The position numbers and the translations under genes were made by a program. Below are positions 13,801-22,356 of a stretch of DNA of 64,000 bases, in pieces (position 1 is the stretch's first letter; each line of letters starts with the position of its first letter). The stretch lies in NCBI GenBank assembly GCA_964019165.1, contig OZ025273.1:10105279-10169278 (forward strand), given 5' to 3'. The notes under the pieces were generated by a model. The model did not search any database, was not told the origin of the DNA, and worked only from the letters and a program-made list of their open reading frames with translations. This DNA comes from Mastigias papua (Eukaryota > Cnidaria > Scyphozoa > Rhizostomeae > Mastigiidae).

Positions 13801-14575
13801 TATAGCCTTGGTATTTTGGTGACAAATGACCAAATTCAAAATTGATTCAGGTTGATTCCAGATTGAAAAGTGATCCAAATCAGCGATTTTTGGCCAAAAA
13901 GTAAGGCTATAGCCTTGGTATTTTGGTGAAAAATGACCAAATTTGAACTTCATTGATTTTGATCGCAGTGTGAAAAGTGATGCAAATCAGCGAGTTTTGG
14001 CCAAAAAGTAAGGCTATAGCCTTGGTATTTTGGTGAAAAATGACCAAATTTAAAATTGATTCAGTTTGATTGCAGATTGAAAAATGATCCAAATCAGCGA
14101 TTTTTGGCCAAACAGTAAGGCTATAGCCTTGGTAAGTTGGTGAGAAATGACCAAATTTGAAATTGATTGATTTTGATTGCAGATTGAAAAGTGATCCAAA
14201 TCAGCGACTTGTGGCAAAAAAGGTAAGGCTATAGCCTTGGTATTTTGGTGAAAAATGACCAAATTTGAAATTGATTGATGTTGATTGTAGATTAAAAAGT
14301 GATCCAAATCAGCAATTTTTGGCCAAAAACTAAGGCTATAGCCTTGGTATTTTGGTGAAAAATGACCAAATTTAAAATTGATTGATTTTGATTGCAGATT
14401 GAAAAGTGATCCAAATCAGCGATTTTTGGCCAAAAAGTAAGGCTATAGCCTTGGTATATTGGTGAAAAATGACCAAATTGGAAATTGATTCATTTTGATT
14501 GCAGATTGAAAAGTGATCCAAATCAGCGATGTTTAGCCAAGAAGTAAGGCTATAGCCTTGGTATTTTGGTGTAAA
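10829..14575. repeat. 35-monomer higher-order repeat, copy B (3747 bp)
   Basis: Tandem second copy of the block at 7082-10828. Matching continues to about 14578, then the sequence switches to a monomer type (CCACATTTGAACTTCATTG) that resembles positions within the block (near 9120 and 12867), as expected if a later unequal exchange joined copy B to an internal part of another copy. Confidence 0.93.
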
Positions 14576-15060
14576 ATGACCACATTTGAACTTCATTGAT
14601 TTTGATTCTAGAGTGAAAAGTGATCCAAATCAGCGATTTTTGGCCAAAAAGTAAGGCTATAGCCTTGGTATTTTGGTGAAAAATGACCAAATTTGAAATT
14701 GATTGATTTTGATTGCAGATTGAAAACTGACCCAAATCGGCGATTCTTGGCCAAAAAGTAAGGCTATAGCCTTGGTATTTTGGTGACAAATGACCAAATT
14801 CAAAATTGATTCAGGTTGATTCCAGATTGAAAAGTGATCCAAATCAGCGATTTTTGGCCAAAAAGTAAGGCTATAGCCTTGGTATTTTGGTGAAAAATGA
14901 CCAAATTTGAACTTCATTGATTTTGATTGCAGAGTGAAAAGTGATGCAAATCAGCGAGTTTTGGCCAAAAAGTAAGGCTATAGCCTTGGTATTTTGGTGA
15001 CAAATGACCAAATTCAAAATTGATTCAGGTTGATTCCAGATTGAAAAGTGATCCAAATCA
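14576..15060. repeat. Partial third higher-order-repeat segment
   Basis: About 4.5 monomers that match the interior of the 3747-bp block (start near 9116 in copy A and 12863 in copy B), including the GATTCTAGAGTG, AAATCGGCGATTCTTGG and ATTCAGGTTGATTCCAG markers. It differs at a few bases, for example TATAGCCTTGG at 14767 where both full copies have TATAGGCTTGG. Downstream of about 15060 the monomers are of a different mix. Confidence 0.7.
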
Positions 15061-16938
15061 GCGATTTTTGGCCAAAAAGTAAGGCTATAGCCTTGGTATT
15101 TTGGTGAAAAATGACCAAATTTGACATTGATTGATTTTGATTGCAGATTGAAAAGTGACCCACATCAGCGATGTTTGGCCAAAAAGTAAGGCTATAGCCT
15201 TGGTATTTTGGTGAAAAATGACCAAATTTGAAATTGATTGATTTTGATTGCAGATTGAAAAGTGATCCAAATCAGCGATTTTTGGCCAAAAAGTAAGGCT
15301 ATAGCCTTGGTATTTTGGTGAAAAATGACCATATTTGAAATTGATTCAGTTTGATTGCAGATTGAAAAGTGATCCAAATCAGCGATTTTTGGCCAAAAAG
15401 TAAGGCTATAGCCTTGGTATTTTGGTGAAAAATGACCAAATTTGAAATTGATTGATGTTGATTGCAGATTGAAAAGTGATCCAAATCAGCGATTTTTGGC
15501 CAAAAAGTAAGGCTATAGCCTTGGTATTTTTGGTAAGAAATGGCCACATTTGAAATTGATTGATTTTGATTGCAGATTGAAAAGTGACCCAAATCAGCGA
15601 TTTGTGGCCAAAAAGTAAGGCTATAGCCTTGGTATTTTGGTGAAAAATGACCAAATTTGAAATTGATTGATTTTGATTGCAGATTGAAAAGTGACCCACA
15701 TCAGCGATGTTTGGCCAAAAAGTAAGGCTATAGCCTTGGTATTTTGGTGAAAAATGACCAAATTGGACATTGATTGATTTTGATTGCAGATTGAAAAGTG
15801 ATCCAAATCAGCGATGTTTGGCCAAAAAGTAAGGCAATAGTCTTGGTATTTTGGTGAAAAATGACCAACTTTGAAATTGATTGATTTTGATTGCAGATTG
15901 AAAAGTGATCCAAATCAGCGATTTTTGGCCAAAAAGTAAGGCTATAGCCTTGGTATTTTGGTGACAAATGACCAAATTCAAAATTGATTCAGGTTGATTG
16001 CAGATTGAAAAGTGATCCAAATCAGCGATTTTTAGCAAAAAAGTAAGGCTATAGCCTCGGTATTTTGGTGACAAATGACCAAATTTGAAATTGATTGATT
16101 TTGATTGCAGATTGAAACGTGATCCAAATCAGCGATTTTTGGCCAGAAAGTAGGGCTATAGCCTTGGTATTTTGGTAAGAAGTGACCAAATTTGAAATTG
16201 ATTGATGTTGATTACAGATTGAAAAGTGACCCAAATCAGCGATTTTTGGCCAAAAAGTAAGACTATTGCCTTGGTATTTTGGTGAAAAATGACCAAATTA
16301 GAAATTGATTGATTGTGATTGCAGATTGAAAAGTGATCCAATTCAGCGATTTTTAGCCAAAAAGTAAGGCTATAGCCCTGCTATTTCTGTGAAAAATGAC
16401 CAAATTTGAACTTGATTGATTTTGATTGCAGATTGAAAAGTGATCCAAATCAGCGATTTTTGGCCAAAACGTAGGGCTATAGCCTTGGTATTTTGGTGAA
16501 AAATGACCAAATTTGAAATTGATTCAGTTTGATTGCAGATTGAAAAGTGATCCAAATCAGCGATTTTTGGCCAAAAAGTAAGGCTATAGTCTTGGTATTT
16601 TGGTGAAAAATGACCAACTTTGAAATTGATTGATTTTGATTGCAGATTGAAAAGTGATCCAAATCAGCGATGTTTGGCCAAAAAGTAAGGCTATAGCCTT
16701 GGTATTTTGGTGAAAAATGACCAAATTTGAAATTGATTGATTTTGATAGCAGATTGAAAAGTGATCCAAATCAGCGATTTTTGGCCGAAAGGTAAGGCTA
16801 TAGCCTTGGTATTTTGGTAAGACATGACCACATTTGAAATTCATTGATTTTGATTGCAGATTGAAAAGTGACCCAAATCAGCGATTTGTGGCCAAAAAGT
16901 AAGGCTATAGTCTTGGTATCTTGGTGAGAAATGACCAA
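15061..16938. repeat. Right-edge satellite monomers with raised divergence
   Basis: The last 17-18 monomers before the macrosatellite. Several break the otherwise invariant palindrome box: AAGGCAATAGTC (15833), GCCTCGGTATT (16055), AGGGCTATAGCC (16151), AAGACTATTGCC (16259) and CCCTGCTATTTCTG (16376). The final monomer is truncated after GAGAAATGACCAA at 16938. Edge decay is a known behaviour of satellites; here it is seen only by eye. Confidence 0.75.
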
Positions 16939-17223
16939 CAATAGTGGACAAAAGTCCTTGGGACACTTAGAAGAAACAGATAAAAAACCATTTTCCTCTA
17001 CATATTGTCATAGTTGCTACAAACATGCACCCCCCTTCCCCCTAGAACAATGTTGATTCGTTTGTGGTACATTTGAAGTTGGCGTGCACGCGAAATTTTC
17101 CCATTATCACAGGTACTTCTCCAGAAAACCAACATTGTTTCAGGGGGAGAGGGGAATGAAAGTTTGTTGCAGACTGCAAAAAGTGCAAAGTGTCCCAGGA
17201 CTTTTGTCGGGTATTGTCTGGTA
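16939..17223. mobile_element. Palindrome 1 core, left-trimmed copy at array edge
   Basis: Same element as 19641-19932 but missing its outermost 7 bp on the left, where satellite DNA takes over. The inverted repeat therefore begins inside its own terminus here (CAATAGTGGACAAAAGTCC) while the right terminus (GGGTATTGTCTGGTA, ending 17223) is complete. Confidence 0.75.
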
Positions 17224-17330
17224 TTGAAATTTTTCAAAACACGTTATACCTGCAATGTGTTGGTTGGTCAAGGGGTAATCGATGGTGCTAAAAACGATGG
17301 TGATATTTAAAATTCTGTAAGTCATCTCTG

Positions 17331-17347
17331 TGACGTCATGTCACGTG
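17331..17347. promoter_or_regulatory. CRE plus CACGTG E-box
   Basis: TGACGTCA (17331-17338) is followed after three bases by CACGTG (17342-17347), a canonical bHLH E-box; the stretch also reads as GTGAC-GTCAT-GTCAC. It is the right-arm counterpart of the left CRE of palindrome 1 and recurs in each unit. Function in the absence of a gene is inference. Confidence 0.45.
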
Positions 17348-18246
17348 GGTGTCTATCATTCTGTCCCTCCGGCAGTGCTCCTACCCAAATCGGTATTAGG
17401 ACATAATTTTTATCTTCCAAAAACAATGTAATCGACGAAACGAGCCTCACGAGACTTATCTTGAAAATATAGGAACAGTTCGAGCAACATAGCTTGCAAA
17501 AACGCTCTAAATACCGGCTTTACTTGAACTTTGCCAGAACTTGCAAACGAGGCCAAGACAGACGTTAGCACATGTACTAACGGTAGTATTGCTATGGTTA
17601 CGCAGACGCAGTCCGTAACTTATTAATTTCACCATTCGTTCTTATTCAAATTCCTAAAATATATTCTGCTTATGTATTTTGGCAACTTTTTCTATACAAG
17701 AGGCGTTATATGTGCACTGCTTTTATGGCTGGTGTGTTACTGGCTATGCATTACAGTTCAAAATGTACCCAAGAAACACCCCCATTGAAAACATTCGCTA
17801 TTGATTACATATGCCTGTCTGCATGGCGAAATTTCAGGAATACTTCCGTTATCAGCAAAACAGACAGAACAGACGGCAGGGATATTCAAAGTCTCCTTCG
17901 TGTTACACAATTACTAGTTAGCTAAAAAGACCACCGACCAAAAGTACATTCACACTAGTAATCTAAATGGCTTCACTAGATAACAACAACAATTTATTGA
18001 TGCACTAGAGATAGAGACAATAATGAATGATGCCAACCGCCAATATGTTCGTCAGGTTCACATGTCTGGTGAAGAGACAGTCACTCTATGTGGCTGTTGT
18101 TTTGCTCATTGGCAGTTTTATTGTTACATTTTGTCACTTCAGATCAAAACTGTAATTGCCCCTCCCTCTGTCCTTTTTGTACCTACGCTTTTGTATGCAG
18201 CTTGACAACAACGGGATGCGATGAGTATCCCGCAGTGTGTTGTTGC
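17348..18246. other. Non-genic spacer 1 of the macrosatellite unit
   Basis: About 900 bp between the right arm of palindrome 1 and palindrome 2. It contains a short (AAC)n run near 17983 that has slipped by one triplet in unit 14, and only short plus-strand ORFs (71 codons at 17710-17925; 60 codons at 18023-18205) without recognisable motifs. A hydrophobic ORF start at 18088 runs into palindrome 2. I see no RNA gene or defensible promoter. The same holds for this segment in every unit. Confidence 0.7.
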
Positions 18247-18351
18247 TATGCATTCCACAGTTTACACGGTTTACACCACAGTTTACACTTGCAAAAAGCT
18301 CTGTATTTCTGCATACGCGTAGTATTTAATTTGTGTAAAATACGTAAAAGA

Positions 18352-18370
18352 TGTACACAATATGTGTACA
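18352..18370. repeat. 19-bp palindrome TGTACACA-ATA-TGTGTACA
   Basis: Perfect 8-bp arms around a 3-bp spacer, inside the left half of palindrome 2. Its counterpart in the right half (18565-18583) is degenerate. The spacing of three resembles inverted-repeat-3 nuclear-receptor sites, but the half-site does not match a known consensus well, so no binding factor is claimed. Confidence 0.75.
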
Positions 18371-18429
18371 CCCATCAACAATATTCAAGTTTATAGAAAA
18401 CGTAGTAGTGGTATGAAAATTGGCCTTTT

Positions 18430-18504
18430 TCCACGGTTTACACTTTCGAAGGTATTAAGAGTTAGATCATGTGATTCTTTATGCAAAAAAGTGTAAACCG
18501 TGGA
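18430..18504. repeat. Perfect 17-bp inverted repeat with 41-nt loop
   Basis: Innermost arm pair of palindrome 2: TCCACGGTTTACACTTT at 18430-18446 and its exact complement at 18488-18504. If transcribed, it would form a stable stem-loop. Confidence 0.9.
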
Positions 18505-18692
18505 GTTTTTCCTCATTATTTCCTTACCAGTATACTAAAAAATTCATGAAAAATCATTAAAGCATGTACATAGATAGTGTACACCTGGCATGGTGGTCAC
18601 CTTTTTGCTTTCGTCAAGGGAAGCACCCTTTTTCGCCTGATTTTCAAGTGTAAACTGTGAGTGTAAACCGTGTAAACTGTCGCTAGTGCATA

Positions 18693-19505
18693 TTGTTGTT
18701 GTTGTTCAGTCTGATTTGCATTGAAGGACGCTGAACCGTGTAATGTATTGCATGTATTGTATTCCATACAACGTAGTTTGTCCACTTTATTTTGTCAAAT
18801 AATCATTTCCCGCATCTTTCCATAATTCAAACTGACTGTTAAGGTGGTCAAGGGGGCTAGAAGAGATAACAGGTTGTACAGCATACCATATATTATCACC
18901 ATCGAATTTACTTGTGTGCTCATTATCTGGGTCCCCGAAGATGGGGAGGCCTTGCCCCTCCCCTCATAGCCTTTCTGGCCTCTTCAGAGGGCCTGAATCT
19001 GTTCTGTCATGACTTAAAATTTCTGAGAAAACGACCCTTCTCCCTTCTAGTTAGTGCTGGAGGCTCACAACTCTTTTTCTGGATGGTTTTGACTCCATAC
19101 ACTGTTTGCCTATGCGTTTACTCTAGATTTAGAGATCCTACACCGAGTTGTGATGTCACTATGCGGCAAGTTAAACTCCTTTCGCCACAAATTAACAACT
19201 TCATTCTTCTCATCAGTAATTTTCGCTTCTCTCGTCATCTCATTTCAATCTCTGTGTACCCTTATGGTACACTTTTGTGGCCATCTGCAGCCGCCTATGA
19301 CAGTTGTTCAATTCCTACAGTCAAGCTCACGATTGCGAGGCTACGTCTTTAATACGATGTTAAGCGCAAACTACTGCTCATAATTCTTCTGCGTTTTTGC
19401 TATATAGAAGCTCGAGCCTTATATTTTTATGAACATGGCTTACAGTTGCACTTGTGTGTACAAAAGTACCGTTTATATGCACCTCTAAGAGACAAGCCCA
19501 ATAAA
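18693..19505. other. Non-genic spacer 2 of the macrosatellite unit
   Basis: About 810 bp between palindrome 2 and the left arm of palindrome 1. It opens with a (TTG)n run at about 18692-18703 and contains a GC-rich stretch with a GGGGAGG/CCTCCCC stem near 18940-18965, the 146-codon plus-strand ORF 18912-19352 (no recognisable family), a TATATA at 19401 and an AATAAA at 19500. None of these forms a coherent transcription unit. Confidence 0.65.
19254..19272. repeat. 7-bp hairpin GTGTACC-CTTAT-GGTACAC
   Basis: Perfect 7-bp inverted repeat with a 5-nt loop in the second spacer of the unit, repeated in all units. No adjacent T-run or gene suggests a terminator. Confidence 0.6.
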
Positions 19506-19542
19506 TTTACCCTGTGACGTCAGCATGACGTCATAGGGTAAA
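19506..19542. promoter_or_regulatory. 37-bp palindrome with two CRE sites (TGACGTCA x2)
   Basis: TGACGTCA occurs at 19515-19522 and 19526-19533, separated by GCA, within a palindrome bounded by TTTACCCT and AGGGTAAA. Only two mirrored base pairs and the central base fail to match over 37 bp. TGACGTCA is the consensus for CREB/ATF bZIP dimers. Whether it is used is unknown: there is no gene attached, and the site is also part of the outer arm of palindrome 1. It is repeated in every unit. Confidence 0.6.
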
Positions 19543-20058
19543 GATACGTAAAAACTGTTGTCACTATCGTAATCAGCGCCCCCGAAAACCCTATGATCGC
19601 CCATGATTGCAGCCAAATAGCTTTTATCTTTCAAATTTGATACCAGACAATAGTGGACAAAAGTCCTTGGGACACTTAGAAGAAACAGATAAAACACCAT
19701 TTTCCTCTACATATTGTCATAGTTGCTACAAACATGCACCCCCCTTCCCCCTAGAACAATGTTGATTCGTTTGTGGTACATTTGAAGTTGGCGTGCACGC
19801 GAAATTTTCCCATTATCACAGGTACTTCTCCAGAAAACCAACATTGTTTCAGGGGGAGAGGGGAATGAAAGTTTGTTGCAGACTGCAAAAAGTGCAAAGT
19901 GTCCCAGGACTTTTGTCGGGTATTGTCTGGTATTGAAATTTTTCAAAACACGTTATACCTGCAATGTGTTGGTTGGTCAAGGGGTAATCGATGGTGCTAA
20001 AAACGATGGTGATATTTAAAATTCTGTAAGTCATCTCTGTGACGTCATGTCACGTGGG
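19515..20058. repeat. Long imperfect palindrome 1 (about 544 bp, axis about 19786.5)
   Basis: Beyond the MITE core, weaker inverted homology continues outward on the same axis. Arms at about 19605-19645 and 19928-19967 share ATTGCAG, an ATA/TTT-rich stretch, AATTT and ATACC when mirrored. Further out, CRE octamers TGACGTCA at 19526-19533 and 20040-20047 are mirror images about exactly 19786.5, each in a (G)TGAC...CATGACGTCA context. The structure is either one old foldback element or nested insertions. It recurs in every complete unit boundary (left ends 22224, 24933 and so on, at 2709-bp steps). Unit 1 lacks the outer left arm, and unit 17 lacks the core. Confidence 0.65.
19641..19932. mobile_element. 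Tc1/mariner-like MITE (core of palindrome 1), first complete copy
   Basis: A 292-bp foldback sequence beginning TACCAGACAATA and ending TATTGTCTGGTA. Terminal inverted repeats at 19641-19677 and 19897-19932 match apart from three adjacent substitutions (GTG versus CCC on the mirrored strand) and one 1-nt indel. A second inner inverted-repeat pair lies at about 19723-19764 and 19838-19881 (C-rich tract plus AACAATGTTG), leaving a loop of about 73 nt. TA at both ends fits a TA target-site duplication, and the GGACAAAAGTCC...GGGACAC motif resembles Tc1/mariner-type termini as I recall them. There is no transposase ORF, so any mobility would be non-autonomous. Further copies start at 22350, 25059, 27768, 30477, 33186, 35895, 38604, 41313, 44022, 46731, 49440, 52149, 54855, 57564 and 62702. 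Family assignment is inference; the foldback structure is seen directly. Confidence 0.7.
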
Positions 20059-22356
20059 TGTCTATCATTCTGTCCCTCCGGCAGTGCTCCTACCCAAATC
20101 GGTATTAGGACATAATTTTTATCTTCCAAAAACAATGTAATCGACGAAACGAGCCTCACGAGACTTATCTTGAAAATATAGGAACAGTTCGAGCAACATA
20201 GCTTGCAAAAACGCTCTAAATACCGGCTTTACTTGAACTTTGCCAGAACTTGCAAACGAGGCCAAGACAGACGTTAGCACATGTACTAACGGTAGTATTG
20301 CTATGGTTACGCAGACGCAGTCCGTAACTTATTAATTTCACCATTCGTTCTTATTCAAATTCCTAAAATATATTCTGCTTATGTATTTTGGCAACTTTTT
20401 CTATACAAGAGGCGTTATATGTGCACTGCTTTTATGGCTGGTGTGTTACTGGCTATGCATTACAGTTCAAAATGTACCCAAGAAACACCCCCATTGAAAA
20501 CATTCGCTATTGATTACATATGCCTGTCTGCATGGCGAAATTTCAGGAATACTTCCGTTATCAGCAAAACAGACAGAACAGACGGCAGGGATATTCAAAG
20601 TCTCCTTCGTGTTACACAATTACTAGTTAGCTAAAAAGACCACCGACCAAAAGTACATTCACACTAGTAATCTAAATGGCTTCACTAGATAACAACAACA
20701 ATTTATTGATGCACTAGAGATAGAGACAATAATGAATGATGCCAACCGCCAATATGTTCGTCAGGTTCACATGTCTGGTGAAGAGACAGTCACTCTATGT
20801 GGCTGTTGTTTTGCTCATTGGCAGTTTTATTGTTACATTTTGTCACTTCAGATCAAAACTGTAATTGCCCCTCCCTCTGTCCTTTTTGTACCTACGCTTT
20901 TGTATGCAGCTTGACAACAACGGGATGCGATGAGTATCCCGCAGTGTGTTGTTGCTATGCATTCCACAGTTTACACGGTTTACACCACAGTTTACACTTG
21001 CAAAAAGCTCTGTATTTCTGCATACGCGTAGTATTTAATTTGTGTAAAATACGTAAAAGATGTACACAATATGTGTACACCCATCAACAATATTCAAGTT
21101 TATAGAAAACGTAGTAGTGGTATGAAAATTGGCCTTTTTCCACGGTTTACACTTTCGAAGGTATTAAGAGTTAGATCATGTGATTCTTTATGCAAAAAAG
21201 TGTAAACCGTGGAGTTTTTCCTCATTATTTCCTTACCAGTATACTAAAAAATTCATGAAAAATCATTAAAGCATGTACATAGATAGTGTACACCTGGCAT
21301 GGTGGTCACCTTTTTGCTTTCGTCAAGGGAAGCACCCTTTTTCGCCTGATTTTCAAGTGTAAACTGTGAGTGTAAACCGTGTAAACTGTCGCTAGTGCAT
21401 ATTGTTGTTGTTGTTCAGTCTGATTTGCATTGAAGGACGCTGAACCGTGTAATGTATTGCATGTATTGTATTCCATACAACGTAGTTTGTCCACTTTATT
21501 TTGTCAAATAATCATTTCCCGCATCTTTCCATAATTCAAACTGACTGTTAAGGTGGTCAAGGGGGCTAGAAGAGATAACAGGTTGTACAGCATACCATAT
21601 ATTATCACCATCGAATTTACTTGTGTGCTCATTATCTGGGTCCCCGAAGATGGGGAGGCCTTGCCCCTCCCCTCATAGCCTTTCTGGCCTCTTCAGAGGG
21701 CCTGAATCTGTTCTGTCATGACTTAAAATTTCTGAGAAAACGACCCTTCTCCCTTCTAGTTAGTGCTGGAGGCTCACAACTCTTTTTCTGGATGGTTTTG
21801 ACTCCATACACTGTTTGCCTATGCGTTTACTCTAGATTTAGAGATCCTACACCGAGTTGTGATGTCACTATGCGGCAAGTTAAACTCCTTTCGCCACAAA
21901 TTAACAACTTCATTCTTCTCATCAGTAATTTTCGCTTCTCTCGTCATCTCATTTCAATCTCTGTGTACCCTTATGGTACACTTTTGTGGCCATCTGCAGC
22001 CGCCTATGACAGTTGTTCAATTCCTACAGTCAAGCTCACGATTGCGAGGCTACGTCTTTAATACGATGTTAAGCGCAAACTACTGCTCATAATTCTTCTG
22101 CGTTTTTGCTATATAGAAGCTCGAGCCTTATATTTTTATGAACATGGCTTACAGTTGCACTTGTGTGTACAAAAGTACCGTTTATATGCACCTCTAAGAG
22201 ACAAGCCCAATAAATTTACCCTGTGACGTCAGCATGACGTCATAGGGTAAAGATACGTAAAAACTGTTGTCACTATCGTAATCAGCGCCCCCGAAAACCC
22301 TATGATCGCCCATGATTGCAGCCAAATAGCTTTTATCTTTCAAATTTGATACCAGA
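19648..22356. repeat. Macrosatellite unit 2
   Basis: Consensus type except C at 19695 (GATAAAACACC instead of GATAAAAAACC). The same variant recurs only in unit 8. Confidence 0.95.

Larger units (their letters stand above)
1..16938. repeat. 107-bp satellite DNA array (about 158 monomers)
   Basis: Continuous head-to-tail array; the motif AAGGCTATAGCCTTGG and close variants return every 107 bp throughout, with rare 1-bp slips (for example near 3838 and 8460). Monomers are AT-rich and contain in order: the 14-bp palindrome, a TATTTTGGTG box, a GACCAAATTTGAAATTG stretch, a TTGATTGATTTTGATTG tract of degenerate TTGATT subrepeats, GCAGATTGAAAAGTGATCC, CAAATCAGCGA, and TTTTTGGCCAAAAAGT. Monomers differ by a few substitutions; common markers are TAGTCTTGG versus TAGCCTTGG and CATCAGCGATG versus AATCAGCGATT. 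The period is not a multiple of three, and the minus-strand 61-codon ORFs straddle monomers with stops in each, so this is not a coding repeat. No CENP-B-box-like motif was seen. A centromeric or pericentromeric satellite is plausible but is inference. Confidence 0.98.
18247..18692. repeat. Long imperfect palindrome 2 (about 446 bp, axis about 18467-18468)
   Basis: Three nested inverted-repeat pairs share one axis. The outer arms 18257-18291 and 18645-18680 are identical when mirrored except for one 1-nt indel. The middle pair, 18352-18370 and 18565-18583, is TGTACA-rich. The inner arms 18430-18446 and 18488-18504 are a perfect 17-bp pair (TCCACGGTTTACACTTT) around a 41-nt loop. The ends TATGCA/TGCATA (18247, 18687) extend it. 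The octamer GTTTACAC occurs at 18260, 18269, 18281 and 18436, and its complement GTGTAAAC at 18491, 18648, 18661 and 18670. Subrepeat-built arms recall foldback-type elements; no transposase and no clear target-site duplication is visible. Copies start every 2709 bp to 50758, then at 53461, 56170, 58879 and 61308. Confidence 0.85.
16939..19647. repeat. Macrosatellite unit 1
   Basis: First unit, abutting the 107-bp satellite. The 7 bases (TACCAGA) that precede the unit start elsewhere are replaced by satellite sequence (ATGACCAA), so the left inverted-repeat end of palindrome 1 is trimmed and its outer left arm is absent. The rest is of consensus type. Confidence 0.95.

Noticed and set aside
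102..16844. Dozens of overlapping minus-strand ORFs of 61-97 codons (DHFSICNQNQSIS... type)
   Set aside because: They recur every 107 bp in shifting frames because the satellite monomer is open over 186 nt on one strand. The monomer length is not divisible by three, stops interrupt every reading, and there is no codon-level conservation.
1..16938. CRISPR-like array
   Set aside because: The repeats are contiguous 107-bp monomers without unique spacers; variation is substitutional and spread along the monomer.
16998..17325. Minus-strand ORFs of 79 and 61 codons
   Set aside because: Both lie in or across the MITE core, which is a foldback sequence; this gives open frames by chance. They have no transposase motif (no DDE/D catalytic signature, no helix-turn-helix).
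18257..18680. Forkhead-factor binding cluster from the GTTTAC cores
   Set aside because: The octamer GTTTACAC lacks the leading T of TGTTTAC in every copy, and the copies are explained better as subrepeats of palindrome arms.
18912..19352. 146-codon plus-strand ORF repeated in every unit (and the overlapping 77-codon ORF)
   Set aside because: No recognisable domain, no plausible upstream signals, and overlapping frames are equally open. The between-unit changes include W to C in it and C to Y in the overlapping frame, with no sign of purifying selection. Repetition follows from the DNA array.
19401..19505. TATA box (TATATA) and AATAAA polyadenylation signal as a gene boundary
   Set aside because: Both are common by chance in AT-rich DNA and do not flank any credible coding or RNA gene.
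19485..19700. Minus-strand 71-codon ORF, fused to 89 codons at 60117-60386 in unit 17
   Set aside because: The apparent fusion in unit 17 is just the 280-bp deletion bringing two chance ORFs into one frame.
17077..19787. Whole 2709-bp unit as a degenerate inverted dimer
   Set aside because: The two axes are nearly opposite, but comparing the spacers in inverted orientation gave only scattered short matches (for example AGCCTC...CGTGAG) at unequal distances.
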